Below, one piece after another: positions 31,781-43,010 of a DNA stretch of 64,000 bases; positions within the stretch are counted from its first letter, which is position 1; each line of letters begins with the position of its first letter. Source of the stretch: Mimachlamys varia (taxonomy: Eukaryota > Mollusca > Bivalvia > Pectinida > Pectinidae); NCBI GenBank assembly GCA_947623455.1, contig OX392533.1, positions 32,548,229-32,612,228 of the forward strand, written 5' to 3'. A program made the position numbers and the translations under genes. The notes beneath the pieces are model-generated. The model did not search any database. It was not told where the DNA came from and saw nothing but the letters and a program-made list of their open reading frames with translations.

Positions 31781-32365
31781 TGTCACACCCGTGGCTCGCA
31801 AAGTAGACCCGTCGAATATAAACAAACCACGACGATCTTCATTTGAACATGTATGAAAACTCATATTAAGTTAACATTTATACAAACTCTACTCACGACC
31901 CCATTCTTCCAACGAATCCACACAATTTCCGATACATATGGGGAAAAGCACTCAAGTGACCCCGCTGACTACTGAGCACGTCGTCGACACAGATCAGAGA
32001 TCACGAAAGTTCAAAAGATGGCGCCACACTCCCATGCTCGCAACGACAACGCTTTCTGTCAAAACATTGCCATTCTCGCTCACTACAGACGACTCTTACG
32101 CTGGACTAACGGTTAACCAAGATATTAAAGGTATTGAGAAAAAAAACAAAAGATGTTGAAAAACACTGGAATTAGAGTAATTACCGATTGAATGGACACG
32201 TGTGCAATATGTTTTACACACGTGGTTAACAATAACGTTCACATCTCTAATTTATCTTCAACATGTCTCCAACTATTGTTACACTAGAGACTACAACTCT
32301 TATTGAACTCATGGCTAATTAACATGTCATTTTATTAATTAATTAGTAAAATACACATCATTACA
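31781..32365 (-). repeat. Candidate 3' LTR of a Gypsy-type element
   Basis: On the minus strand it begins TGTAATGATG directly after a G-run that looks like a polypurine tract (32366-32382), and may end ...GGGTGTGACA (31781), giving TG...CA ends. A diverged relative of its middle (about 32000-32270) lies at 61440-61650. No matching 5' LTR was found near 34,900, so the exact borders are inference. Confidence 0.4.
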
Positions 32366-32382
32366 TCTCCCCCCCCCCCCCC

Positions 32383-33736
32383 ACTTAAATTTCAATGTCC
32401 CTACAAACATACAAAATAACCACCATGTCAGATTATCTCATGATACTCACAAAAATGTGTCGCTCTCACTAGCTTCCTTTCTCTATCTTACTATCCATTC
32501 TGAAATAATCTTCAGCAGATACATATACATAATCCTGTTTTAACTTACATAGTTACAGGTACTTTAAATATCATTATACAATTTTTCACTTAAATTAAGC
32601 AGTATGATTACGTCACATGTAGATCTTTGTAGTTACCTCCCTTTCACTGTCAATATCATTGAAGGGATAACATTTACATATAGAATGTATATTTTAGAAT
32701 ATTCACTCTTTCAAAATATTTTTAACTTGCTACAACAATCTTATCGAATACACTCGCGTAGCCAAGTACAATAACTTTTTTAGGCTAATCTTCTTCCAAA
32801 ACAATTTCTTTTCTCAAAAGGATAGTTGACTTTCTACAACAATTTGTCAAATCTCGAAGATTTCAATGGACAATAATGAAAATTTAAATTGTATAAGATG
32901 CGTTCATTGTATGACAATTTACACAACTCTACCACTTTGAAATATCTCATAGATAATTTTCTTAATGAGTTAATTCTCTTAAACATTTCTCACAATTGTC
33001 AAATCTCATAAATATTTCTCGCAAATATTAATTCTCATAACATTTTCACGAGCATTGATTCTCGCAACATTTCTCACGAGTATTGATCCTCGTAACATTT
33101 CTCTCAAATGTCAATTGTTACAAATATTTCTTACAATCGACATTTTACATAACATTAGTCCAATTTAAGCACTAGATTACATTATTCCTTCCTATTTGAT
33201 ACATATTTAGGAAGAGATACTTTTCTTTAAAAACTCGGTCACTTATGAAAGTTTTTTTTACATGCTCATCCTTGGCACAGCTGGTATTTTGAAGAATACC
33301 TGTTCTGAAGAATCATTAGTAATAAAGAATTAGAAAAAATGCAAACATACTTGCGCCATCAGTGTAGATGTACAAAAATTTACTTGACCCCTATGTTATA
33401 AAATTTCAAAATAATTTACTTTATCACCCGACTAGAACCGAACTTACTTTGTCTATTCAAGATACTTGTATTTAACAGTTTCATCCTGAATGTAATTGAT
33501 GGTACTATCTGTTGTGTAGCAGGCCAAGTTTACGGGGTTTCAAACCACGCCAGTCACTTACGATCTTATGGCTTTTTACGGCACGCCAGAGGATCGCATC
33601 CTGTTGTACAAACCACGTATTACCATCTACCCTCTTACTTTAATTGACTTACCTTTATTCCCCAACTAAATTACATTAAGTATACAAACTGTTAAATACT
33701 TGCAATCCAATATATTTGTATATATTTATTTTATTT
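32383..33736. other. Non-coding part of the Gypsy relic
   Basis: AT-rich, no ORF. Between about 32985 and 33170 a degenerate tandem of roughly 25-30 bp units with 'ctcgtaacatttctc'-like motifs is visible. Confidence 0.4.
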
Positions 33737-34408
33737 TCAAGGACCACGCTGCTTGTAGTCCCTCTTCCTCTTCCAAGGTCTTGTCTGGGCTGGAACTTGG
33801 CTCCTTGGTTGAAATCGTGGCGGAGGCCTAGGAGGTCGCATGTCCGATGGTCTTGACTGCACGAGTTCCCTCGGGGTGTCTCCATGATGTCTCGGCTTCC
33901 GGAGTATTTGGTGCAACACATTTTGAGTCCTTCCACTTTCTTCCCGGATAACCTCTGCTAGACTTCGCAGCTCATCCCGAATAGTATGATCCGGTGCGGA
34001 TGAGTCAGGGACTGGTGTTGGCGAAGCTGACATGGTTGGAGGCGGCACGGGCGCTGACGTCGCTGATACAGGAGAAGATGGAGCTTGCACCGGCAGGGAC
34101 GGAACTGATTGCTCGACTGTAGGAGTGGCGGGGACAAGCATGTCCACTCCTTCCTCCGTCTCCGTCAAACCTAGTAGTTCCTGCAGGAAGTCCTACTCCA
34201 CGGCATCGCTTTCGGGTGCTGGCACTGGGGCCTCAGCTGTAGTCGTACTTTCAGTCGTCTTGATTAAGGTTGTGGCCGTAGTTGTAGCAGGTGGAGATGG
34301 AGGAACTGGATCTTTACGTTGACGGTCTCTCCAGATTTCCTCACTAGCTTGTCGGCTCTGCATGACATGTTCTCCGATCAAGGAAGTCGGGTTGTCATTT
34401 CTATGCAT
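33737..34408 (-). pseudogene. Proline/threonine-rich ORF downstream of the integrase remnant
   Basis: Two ORFs (34408-34193 and 34168-33737) share one frame, separated by a single TAG (34193-34195). They encode a low-complexity Pro/Thr/Ala/Ser region (SPPATTTATTLIKTTEST; VPPPTMSASPTPVPDSSAPD) and a basic Arg/Pro-rich tail (RPPRPPPRFQPRSQ). No domain recognised. It follows the zinc-finger-like segment at 34378-34686 and may be the C terminus of the same protein. Confidence 0.4.
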
Positions 34409-34843
34409 ATACTTTCATCAGCTTCCGGAGTGATACCAGTATCTTCCATTTGCCTCCTCTGCCTAAGATGACAACCGTATCCCTTCAAGTGTTTCTTGAC
34501 CTCCGCTTCTGTTGTACAAGTAAATCGACACAATGAACAAAAGAAAGTCACCTTATCTAAAGACAAATAATACTTGTAGAAGTGGGCCTCCACAATCTGT
34601 TTTCCCCCCAACGAACTTGTAGCAGCTATTGCATCGGTAGGCTCTACCTCTTTTCGAATCAAGCATGAAGGACATGATATAATCATAACTATCGTAACAT
34701 TTCTGCTTTATTCGTGCTTTAGTCTTCTTCCGACCCAGGTGACCTGAAAGCAAGCCATCATGCATATATTGTAAGACTTCATTTCTTATCTTTCTAGGTA
34801 CCAGTATTTGTGAAAAATCCCCTGATTTGTCACGACGTTCCAA
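34378..34843 (-). pseudogene. Gypsy-type integrase zinc-binding domain joined to a C2H2-like finger
   Basis: 34843-34700 reads RKIRNEVLQYMHDGLLSGHL GRKKTKARIKQKCY, the H-x3-H part of an integrase H2C2 domain. A shift into the frame of 34686-34378 gives CPSCLIRK, its C-x2-C part. The usual integrase catalytic core (D,D-35-E) does not follow. Instead comes TFFCSLCRFTCTTEAEVKKH, a C2H2-finger-like motif. Either the element is rearranged or a chimeric protein existed. Confidence 0.5.
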
Positions 34844-34849
34844 CTTCTT

Positions 34850-35065
34850 AACTAACAGCCCTTTTCCGAGTTCAAGACTCTCCCAGAAATTCCAGTAATG
34901 TCGTACAGCGGGACTATCTTGTTGTAAACCTATTTCAATATGTAAGTGAGATATCTCTCAAGATAAGAAAATGAGATGTCCATTTTTGGCGCTCCTGCAT
35001 CGGCTCAAAATCGGCTTTGTTGCACTGAACGTAGATGTACGATCGGCTCCATGGCACAGAAGTGG
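34850..35065. other. Short unassigned stretch
   Basis: Upstream end of the Gypsy relic before the next PLE piece; no feature recognised. Confidence 0.3.
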
Positions 35066-35310
35066 TTAAACTATGATTAACACGGGCAACTTACTACTCT
35101 GTTCTATGATAGTAATATCCCTGTTTCTCGATCTTATTGTGTTTACATGTCGCAGTTGATTCGTTATTCTAGGGCTTGCTCTGAATATTGGGATGTTCGT
35201 GAAAGATGTCAACTGCTGACCAACAAACTTACGACACAGGGATTCGAGAAATGCAGGTTGATGAAAACTAGGCAAGTTTTATGATCGCCATCTTGATCTC
35301 GTCGAGAAAC
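35066..35310 (+). mobile_element. PLE RT C-terminal fragment
   Basis: Contains 'tgattaacacgggcaactta', 'tgtcgcagttgattcgttat tctagggcttgctctgaata' and 'atgaaaactaggcaagtttt', matching the NYDQHGQL...MSQLIRYSRACS...MKTMGKFYGRH segment of the copy at 1060-1340. Confidence 0.75.
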
Positions 35311-35687
35311 ATTCTGTTTCTCTCATATCTCGCCATGTTGGATAGAGTTTGCCCATGTAAGAAAAATCTATCTTACATAGCATTTCACGCGACGTGACGT
35401 CACGAATACGGTAAACTCTGATGCCGGAAAGAGAAAACGACGGCGTGATAAAATTAAAACCTTTCACAAAATTTTAACCATAAACACCAGGAAGAGGAGA
35501 TTAATTTTTCTTCGTAATCTTCGTTTGCAAATATAGAGTATTCTTAAACTCGCTGTCTAATTCGTTTTCGTCAAAAAAATCTCAAGGAAAAAGTTGAAAT
35601 TTCAAAATTGTAGCCTGTTTAAACATATTTTCATGGTTTTTGAGCTTATTCGGGTAGTTGATATGAGAGAAAAAGACTCTTTCATTA
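35311..35687. other. No gene recognised
   Basis: A TGACGTCA palindrome at 35395-35402 lies in the longer partial palindrome 'cgcgacgtgacgtcacg'. No coding sequence seen. Confidence 0.4.
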
Positions 35688-36441
35688 TTAGCTCACCTGG
35701 TCCGAAGGACCGAGGTGAGCTTATGCCAGACCGTGGCGTCCGTCGTCCGTCAACAATTTCTTTAAACGACTTCTCCTCCATAACCACTGATAGGAAATCA
35801 ACCTAATTTGGCAGGAAGCATCCTTGGGTGCCCAGGATTCAAAATTGTACTAATGGAGGGACTGACCCCCTAGGGGGCTGAGGGGCGGGGCCAAAAGGGG
35901 TTATTTAGCTATATTGGTTAAGTCGACTTCTTCTCAATAACCATTGATTGGAAATGAGCCTTATTTAACAGGAATCATCCCTCGGTGCTCAGGATTCAAA
36001 ATTGTACTTATGGTGGGACTAACCCCCTAGGGGGCTGAGGGGCGAGGCCAAAAACCGTTATTTAGCTATATTGGTTAAAGCTACTTCTTCTCCATAACCA
36101 CTGATTGGAAATCAACCTTATTTGGTAGGAACTATCCCTAGGTGCTCAGGATTCAAAATTGTACTCATGGTGGGACTGACCCCTAGGGGGCTGAGGGCGG
36201 GGGTCAAAAGGGGTTATTTAGCTATATTGGTTTAATCGACTTCTTCTACATAACCATTGATTGGAAATGAGCCTTATTTGGAAGGAAGCATCTGTAGGTG
36301 CTCAAGATTAAAAATTGTACTAATGGTGGGACTGACCCCCTATAGGGGGCTGAAGGGCGAGCCAAAAAGAAAATATTTTATCATGATTACCTAGATACCA
36401 ATGTATCCAGGTGAGCGATACAGGCCCTCTGGGCCTCTTGT
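35688..36441 (+). repeat. Long dispersed repeat A, copy 3
   Basis: 5' hairpin TTAGCTCACCTGGTCCGAAGG with a compensating GGACC/GGTCC change, and 3' hairpin AGGCCCTCTGGGCCT. Four units start with 'tcgacttcttct(c/a)cataacca' and include 'gggactgaccccctaggggg ctgagg'. A different internal unit from copies 2 and 4. Confidence 0.85.
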
Positions 36442-36539
36442 GTGTGTATGTAGGATAGGGATATTCGTATTTTGCCATTAGTTTAATTGATTTTGGGTTC
36501 GGATTATTGTTGTTTTGACGCTTTGTCCGTTTTTTTCTC

Positions 36540-36605
36540 TTATGGGGATGTTGTCAGATCCGTGTAACACGGAATGAGAACATAAATCTGATTTTTAATC
36601 AGAAA
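36540..36605. mobile_element. MITE-B, truncated copy
   Basis: 'gttgtcagatccgtgtaaca cggaatgagaacataaatct gatttttaatcag' is one arm of MITE-B, fused to the PLE tail that follows. Confidence 0.6.
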
Positions 36606-36611
36606 AAAATC

Positions 36612-37085
36612 ATAGAATACCAAAGCGTCAACAAAACCACAATCCGAACTCAAAATCAATTAAACTAGGGGCAAAATAGGAACAAAGGAAAGATTTACTT
36701 AGGACCCTCGTATAAGTACAAGAGAATAAGACGAGCTGTTCCGGAAGAGTAAGCGTCTTCTGCTTCATCGACGACACCCGCCATTTAAATCTTGGTCATA
36801 TATAAGTAAGGATCAATCCTCAATATTAGAACCTAGTCATCATTGTCAATCTCAACAAGTAAGCAGCACATTAATATGAAAACTCAAAAACGCCCATCTT
36901 CATAACACACAAAGATACAGAATATGTCTCGATGAGATCAGAATGGCGACCGTAAAACTTGTGCATAGTCTTCGTTAACCTGTATCTCTCGAATCCTTGT
37001 GTTGTCAAGTTTGTTGGTCAGCAGTTGACATCTATCAGGAAAATCCCGATATTCAGAGCAAGCCCTATTTTCAGTTTGATAATTT
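36612..37085 (-). mobile_element. PLE copy, tail and RT C terminus
   Basis: Minus-strand copy. The tail (36612-36800) has a good hairpin with GATGAAGCAGAAGACG. Then 'cgaccgtaaaacttgtgcat' and 'ttgttggtcagcagttgaca' give the RT C-terminal region to about 37085. Confidence 0.8.
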
Positions 37086-37199
37086 CACAAACAATATTGT
37101 TACTATCAATATATGGAGAGAGAGTGGATTTTGGTTACAATTTGAGAAAGTATGGGGGGGGGGGGAGTTGAGTGTAATGAATTATGAATGCAATTCTGA

Positions 37200-37381
37200 C
37201 AATCTGATTAAAATACAGATCCTTGTTTTCACTGTCTGACAGTTCTGACAGTAGTAATTTGATTGGCTAATCCAAAAGGTCATCGGGACATGACCCCCTA
37301 TGGGATTATCTCAGATCTTAACGCATCAGAGAGAAGTTTACGGAACGGCGCGGAGATCAAGATATGATTTTAATCAGATTG
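37200..37381. mobile_element. MITE-B, short copy with perfect 10-bp target duplication
   Basis: CAATCTGATTAAAATACAGA...TTTTAATCAGATTG, 182 bp. GCAATTCTGA immediately precedes (37190-37199) and follows (37382-37391) it. About half of the full-length interior is deleted. Confidence 0.85.
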
Positions 37382-37391
37382 GCAATTCTGA

Positions 37392-37947
37392 TAAGCATGG
37401 GTATAGGTATGTTTTCCTGTTCCGACAAAGATGTATAGCCAAATAGCATTAGATTCACATTAACAGGCATGTATTCATTCAGTTCCAGAAGGACGAAGCT
37501 GCAGTTTAGGTCATTTTTTCTGCATACTGTATTTATTAATAAATTTAAGAGGTCCAGCATATGACCATTTGATAGTTTGTTTTATATCCATACGATTTAC
37601 CTAGATCGTTAAGTTATTGATTACGGGAATTTTTACTAAATTGTAAAATTGAAACTGCTTCTTTATTATTCGTCATCCTATTAGAAAGATAAAATCAAAC
37701 TATATCAATATTGAAACACGCGAGTTCATACCTTGTAATATCCAACACTAGTATCTCCTTTGTAAAGAATTTCATTTACCGTTGCTATGGGGTCATTTGG
37801 TTGCTAAGACAAAACATGGTTGCAATGGAATGTTGACTGCGCCCCCTCTTCTCCCGGTATGTTTTATCTGCCAACTTCGTATTGACTGTAATTTTATAAT
37901 TGAATCTAGTAACATGCACTTCCTGTGTCAATTATGATAGAAATTGT
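37392..37947. other. No gene recognised
   Basis: Spacer between two MITE-B insertions; no coding sequence seen. Confidence 0.4.
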
Positions 37948-38302
37948 CAATCGGATTAAAATACAGATTCTTGTTCTCACTCCGTTTTACAAGGATCTGA
38001 CAACAGCCTCTTTACTTAACACTAAAATTATATTCGAATGACCTGTCCTCTTGCAGCAAGCCATTTCGTCACATTATTCCACATGAACTTTTTGGTGACG
38101 AAATGACTAAACGGACAAATGCGATTATGCAAGTTTTGTCGCCTCAAAATTTCACTGTCAAGATTCTGACAGTAGTAATTTGATTGGCTAATGCAAAAGG
38201 TCATCGGGACATGACCCCCTATGGGATTTTCTCAGATTTTAACACAACAGAAAAACGTTTACGGAACGGCGATGAGATCAAGATATGATTTTAATCAGAT
38301 TG
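37948..38302. mobile_element. MITE-B, near full-length copy with perfect 10-bp target duplication
   Basis: CAATCGGATTAAAATACAGA...TTTTAATCAGATTG. TAGAAATTGT occurs directly before (37938-37947) and after (38303-38312). The interior includes 'caagccatttcgtcacatta' and 'aaatgactaaacggacaaat', conserved with 25474 and 59805 (inverted at 25474). Confidence 0.9.
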
Positions 38303-38312
38303 TAGAAATTGT

Positions 38313-38561
38313 ATACCGTTAAAGCTTTTCGAACAAACAATTGTTATAATACACAATTAGATATTAAAATGTGCAAATAAACAGAAAAAACAAGGTGGGC
38401 TTCAAGGTCTGTTGCTAGGCAACGTGATGTTGGATTTCTTTGATACTGCATTTTCTATAAATCTGTATGTACAGTATAAAAAATTGGAAAATCTAAGGTC
38501 GGGCCAAAACTGTTCTTAATGCATACTCCTTTTGCTGATGTGTGTCGGTGAAAAATGAAAT
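38313..38561. other. Short unassigned spacer
   Basis: Nothing recognised. Confidence 0.3.
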
Positions 38562-38725
38562 AACACACATATGCTGCACCTTTTTAATTAGGTTATAAAT
38601 ACAGTATGCCGATAAAATGAATTAAACTGCGTCATACAGCTGTTTCGTCCTTTTAATACTCTTCAGTGATGTTAGGGGCCAAAAGATGCTAGGGGCCAAA
38701 AGGTAGGTATCAAAAATTCCTAAAC
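38562..38725 (+). repeat. Dispersed repeat D, copy 2
   Basis: 'acacacatatgctgcacctt', 'gtcatacagctgtttcgtcc' and 'ctcttcagtgatgttagggg' match the copies at 17725 and 55005. Confidence 0.6.
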
Positions 38726-38869
38726 TGTAGAAGGGTCAGGTGCGTAAAACTCCTTTAACTTGTAAATAAAATCAACATAGGTCTGTATAATTTCAAATCG
38801 TGTACTACGGAATTGTTAGTATATTTCGATACTTTCACAATAATTAATTATACACCTGCAACAGAGTTA

Positions 38870-39195
38870 TTACATCCCCGAAACGAAGTAAGGGGGTATA
38901 CTTGAATCAGCCTGGATGTCTGTCGTCCGCTGTCACTTGTCCTGAAATCTCCTCAACCAACTGGCAGATTTCGATGATACATCACATGAATAATCAGTAT
39001 GCTGTGTAGCTGTGCATCGGTATTTCCATTTCAGATTTCTCCTTTTGATGGAGTTATGACTTTTCCCCCCAATACTAACAGTGCAATTTGACGTTGACCA
39101 TTTCATTCCAATAGTATGACTAACACCGATGGACATTAAAAAATAACCCAAAAGTGTTTACTTCTATTTGGATATCAGTTTGAGCATTCATGTCC
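38870..39195 (+). repeat. Dispersed repeat E (CCCCGAAACGAAGT end)
   Basis: 'catccccgaaacgaagtaag ggggtatacttgaatc' resembles, inverted, the end 'tataccccgggacttcgttg cggggagg' at 55950-55980. Non-coding. Confidence 0.5.
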
Positions 39196-39780
39196 CAGTT
39201 CATATTTCCCTTTTTAAGGGAGATCCGCCCCTTGATGCAAGGGATGCTTCTTCAAGAAATGGAAAGTTCATGATCGGAAAACATAAATCATCACGTTTAT
39301 CGTATAGCTTAGTAGTAAGCTGTCCATGTTGGTCGTAGTTTAAGTAAAAATCGTGGTAAGCAACTGACTGCAAACTTCTTGTTGTTAATAGACAGCACAT
39401 CGTCGATATATCTGAAAGTGAAATTAAAAAAATTGGCAAAGTTTTTGTTACCTGTCCTGATTAGCCCTTCCACAAATCCAGCCTCGTATGAAAACAAGTC
39501 AGCTTAGCGTGGGGCACAGTTTGTTCCCATGGGAATGCCAACAGTCTGCTGGAAAATCTTTCCTCCGAACTCAACAAAAATATTGTCGACCAGGCATTCA
39601 ATCATCCATGCTATATTTTCTTCAGTATATTTCCTCTTAGCTTTTAGCGTGTTTTTCACAAAGTATGTTCCAAGATATCTCACTACCATATATTTATATC
39701 GTCGTCTGCCTTTCTTGGAAAAGTTATCCTTCGGATGACAGTTTATTTCAACATTAGAAAAAAAATATATCATCTATTTA
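39196..39780 (-). mobile_element. PLE reverse transcriptase, minus copy with one stop
   Basis: 39773-39309 reads in one frame with a single TAA (39504-39506): RRRYKYMVVRYLGTYFVKN, then GGKIFQQTVGIPMGTNCAP, stop, ADLFSYEAGFVEGLIRTGNK and RYIDDVLSINNKKFA. This is the cleanest RT in the window. It lacks the N-terminal third and the endonuclease; the C-terminal part below 39309 is shifted (LISIS, DHELS). Confidence 0.85.
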
Positions 39781-39857
39781 TTTAGTTTATCATTACTTAT
39801 TGCTGATATTTTAATTACGCGATACTAAAAAATTGCATAATGACACTGTCCGGTTTT

Positions 39858-40197
39858 TTAGCTCACCTGGCCCGAAGGGCCAAGTGAGCTTATGTGATGG
39901 TGCTGCGTCCGTCAACTTTTTCCTTTAAACGACTTCTAAAATACTGAAAGGCCCAGTGATATGAAATTTGGCTGGTAGATTTCTTGGAAGGAGCTGAACA
40001 AAGTTTGCGAAAAAAAATCACTGACCTAATTTCAAGGTCACAGGGGTCAAAAATGTCGAAACCTTCAAACAACTTCTTCTAAAATACCGTCAGGCATAGA
40101 GACGTCATATTTGACCAGTAGCTTCCTTGGATGAAGCCAAATAAAGTTTGCGAAAAGAAACGACCTTGACCAATATTCAAGGTCACAGTGAGGTTAA
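39858..40197 (+). repeat. Long dispersed repeat A, copy 4, left part
   Basis: Starts with the TTAGCTCACCTGGCCCGAAG hairpin. Internal units of the 145-bp type. Interrupted at TTAA (40194-40197) by the element 40198-43010 and continued from 43011. Confidence 0.85.
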
Positions 40198-41193
40198 AGA
40201 GTAACTGAAGTGCAAATAGAAACTGAAATGATCAGACTCGTTGTGTCGGCTTTAATACATTGTCGAAAACCGCATCGAAATCGGCCGACCGGTTACAAAG
40301 TTACGACAGGTTGAAGTTTGTTTTTTTTCCTGTTTTGCCACACACTAATTAAGCGCACCGCGAACCGCTAAAAGTTGTGCACACGTATTGGTGACGTCAC
40401 AACGGGAACACAAGAAATTGGGTCCTATATATATGTCTCTCTATATATAATAGTAATATGTACGTCTGGTTGATTAATGATTCAAAATGTATTATACAAT
40501 GGAATTAAGGGACGTACCATAATATGGGGGTCGGGAGAATAATCTGAAATCGTCATTGAAATAACTTTATTTTTGATTCTTTCATAAATATAGTGTTTAT
40601 TGATTGTTCAAATTCATTTTAATGGACCCATATATATATGCGCTATCATATTGTAATACTCTGTGTCATTTATAATGTCAGTTATACATATCATTTATCC
40701 AATGATTCAAGAGTGACTCTTATAATAATACCTTTGAATATTGTAAATCTCATGTTAGTGTCCATTATATTACGTAATCAGATTAGCGGGATAATCTACC
40801 TATCGAACGGGCACGCTACAGTACGGCAAATTTATATTTGCTTTGTGAGTTTTTATTTGGAAGGGGTGGAGAATAGACCTTCACACGTAACTTGTTACTC
40901 AAATAGCAAGTAATTAACATTGGAGAGGGGGGGGGGCTATCAAAGTTAACTAAATTGTAATAGTTGAGTATGTTGCGGTTATTATCCCCTCTTTATAACT
41001 TCAAAATGTGTACTCTAAATCTGCAGTTACATGTAGATCTCGACTGGAACATAGACTATCGAGTGCACGTGTATCTTTTGAAATCTCCGTAACCCACCGT
41101 CAACTCACACAGTATATGACACTTTTTTTAATTTCGAGTTTGACTCTTCTATTCAACGAGAAAAGTTCTGTTGAAAACTTGCTTGATATGTCT

Positions 41194-41237
41194 CAGGGAC
41201 GTATATATGCACGTATATATGCACATATACGTCCCTG
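41194..41237. repeat. Short hairpin with CAGGGACGTATATATGCAC arms
   Basis: CAGGGACGTATATATGCAC is followed closely by GTGCATATACGTCCCTG-like sequence in inverted orientation (gcacatatacgtccctg). Confidence 0.65.
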
Positions 41238-41305
41238 GTATGTCTGTATCACAGTTTTTTCATATTTTATTTTTAACATAAATGAATAAAATGCGGATTA
41301 AAACC

Positions 41306-41700
41306 ACAGGCACTTGTGGCCAGGAGAATAGCCATCTAAATATATAGATAATATAGCGAAATATGATAATTGAAATAAAATGTAAAAACTGAATTTTCAA
41401 ATTTTCTTTTTATGTTATTTATCATCTAAAACCATATTGAAAATAATTGCCAAATTTCAGCTTGATACGTCAAGCGGTTTAATTTAACAAAACATCGACT
41501 ATCAGACACTCTTTTTTTGTGAAATTTAACCGCTTGACGTATCAAGCTGAAATTTGGCAATACTTTCATTATGGTTTTAGATGATTAATAACATAAAAAG
41601 AAAATTGCTGAAGTCAGTTTTTATATTTGATTTTAATTATTCATATTTTGCAAATTATCTATATAATTAGATGACTATTCTCCTGGCCACAAGTGCCTGT
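41306..41700. mobile_element. 395-bp palindromic element with 10-bp target duplication
   Basis: ACAGGCACTTGTGGCCAGGA starts the left arm and its complement TCCTGGCCACAAGTGCCTGT ends the right arm. Near-complete pairing extends over about 190 bp per arm ('atttcagcttgatacgtcaa' against 'ttgacgtatcaagctgaaat' at the centre). GATTAAAACC lies immediately outside both ends (41296-41305, 41701-41710). Long paired arms and a 10-bp duplication fit a foldback or Mutator-like MITE. Confidence 0.9.
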
Positions 41701-43010
41701 GATTAAAACCAATTAAGTAATCTTCTCATCTTATTATAAAAAAATGTTCCATGTTCATTTCTTGTCAGTAAAACACAGGGGTTTTCAAAGATCTAATCTT
41801 ATTTTTTCTCAAACAGAATTCGAAATACATTGTCTTGATTTCTATTTCGATGTATGTGCCTGAAGACAGGTAACATCAGGATTTCGCTCATATTCTATTT
41901 ATTTTACAATATTCACGATTTGAAATGGTTTTTTTTATGCTGCACAGACATAAATAAATTATGAATGGTTAGAAAGCTGTTAACTTTTAATATACACACC
42001 TATAATTTCTCAAACATATATAAGGATAAAACTAGTCGAAATGTGATACCCGTCAAAACAGTTTATACAGGTCGAAAGCATTGATAAAAGTTATATATTT
42101 TTATTTTCCAATATACGTACATCGTATTGTACGTATAAAAAGACTGGTCTTGTCGTTCTATATGACGGTACTAACTGTTCTTCTTTGAAGTCCAATAAAA
42201 TATATGGTTTTCGAAGTTACGAGTCTATACACGTAATTAGATTATATCTAAGTCCGTGGTCTAAAGCAACACAAATATCCTTTTCTTTATCTGTTTGTTT
42301 GAGGTTGTTTCTAGGTAGTTTTGTATTTATACAGCCGACTGACATGCATTAAAAATGTTCAGCGTGCATTTTAAAAGGTGTTACGATCAGTTCCCGCTGA
42401 TATGTGCATGCAATCAACGTGACCATCAGTGAATACACACGCTGTTTTAGCGGTGTTATATGAAATAAAATATGAGAATATTAATACCTAATCATATCAA
42501 GTGCATGTTTTGAAGTCTTTCCGCAAAATAATAACCTGTTAATCATGTTAGCGAGTACGGCGGTTATTGATTTATGGTCGAGTGATCATGACCACGTGTG
42601 CCGCACACCTGTGGAACTCCCGACCCCCCTCACCACTAATTACGGCCCCCTGGGGCATACAACACCTTGGAATTATCAGTAGGGTCATTAATGAACACCA
42701 TACAACCTTGATATATAATAAGTGTCATATTCTTGAATAGAAGACTCTATACAAATAACAAGTCGTGATACGATACATATAATTTTAATATAATGACTAC
42801 ACAAGTCTATCAGTGCGGTCACCGTTGTGACGTCACTTCCGGTCGTATGGCAAAATCGGGGATTTTCTGATTTGCGTTCAGGTGTGAAATTTAGAAAAAT
42901 GGTCAAAACTTCGTAATTTTTACAAAAAAAAAATTTTCGTGAGAATTATCTCACTTACTATTTACCAATCTTTCCATACACAAAAAATGGTTTTGCACTA
43001 CAGTTACTCT

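Larger units (their letters stand above)
40198..43010. mobile_element. TTAA-flanked inverted-repeat element, family 3
   Basis: Ends AGAGTAACTGAAGTGCAAA and TTTGCACTACAGTTACTCT are inverted repeats with one or two mismatches, flanked by TTAA on both sides (40194-40197, 43011-43014). GTGACGTCACAACGG occurs at 40391 and, inverted, at about 42832-42846, a subterminal symmetric motif. 2813 bp with no ORF above about 95 codons, so non-autonomous. It splits long repeat A and itself contains the palindromic element 41306-41700. The shared TTAA target fits Kolobok or piggyBac mobilisation. Confidence 0.8.
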
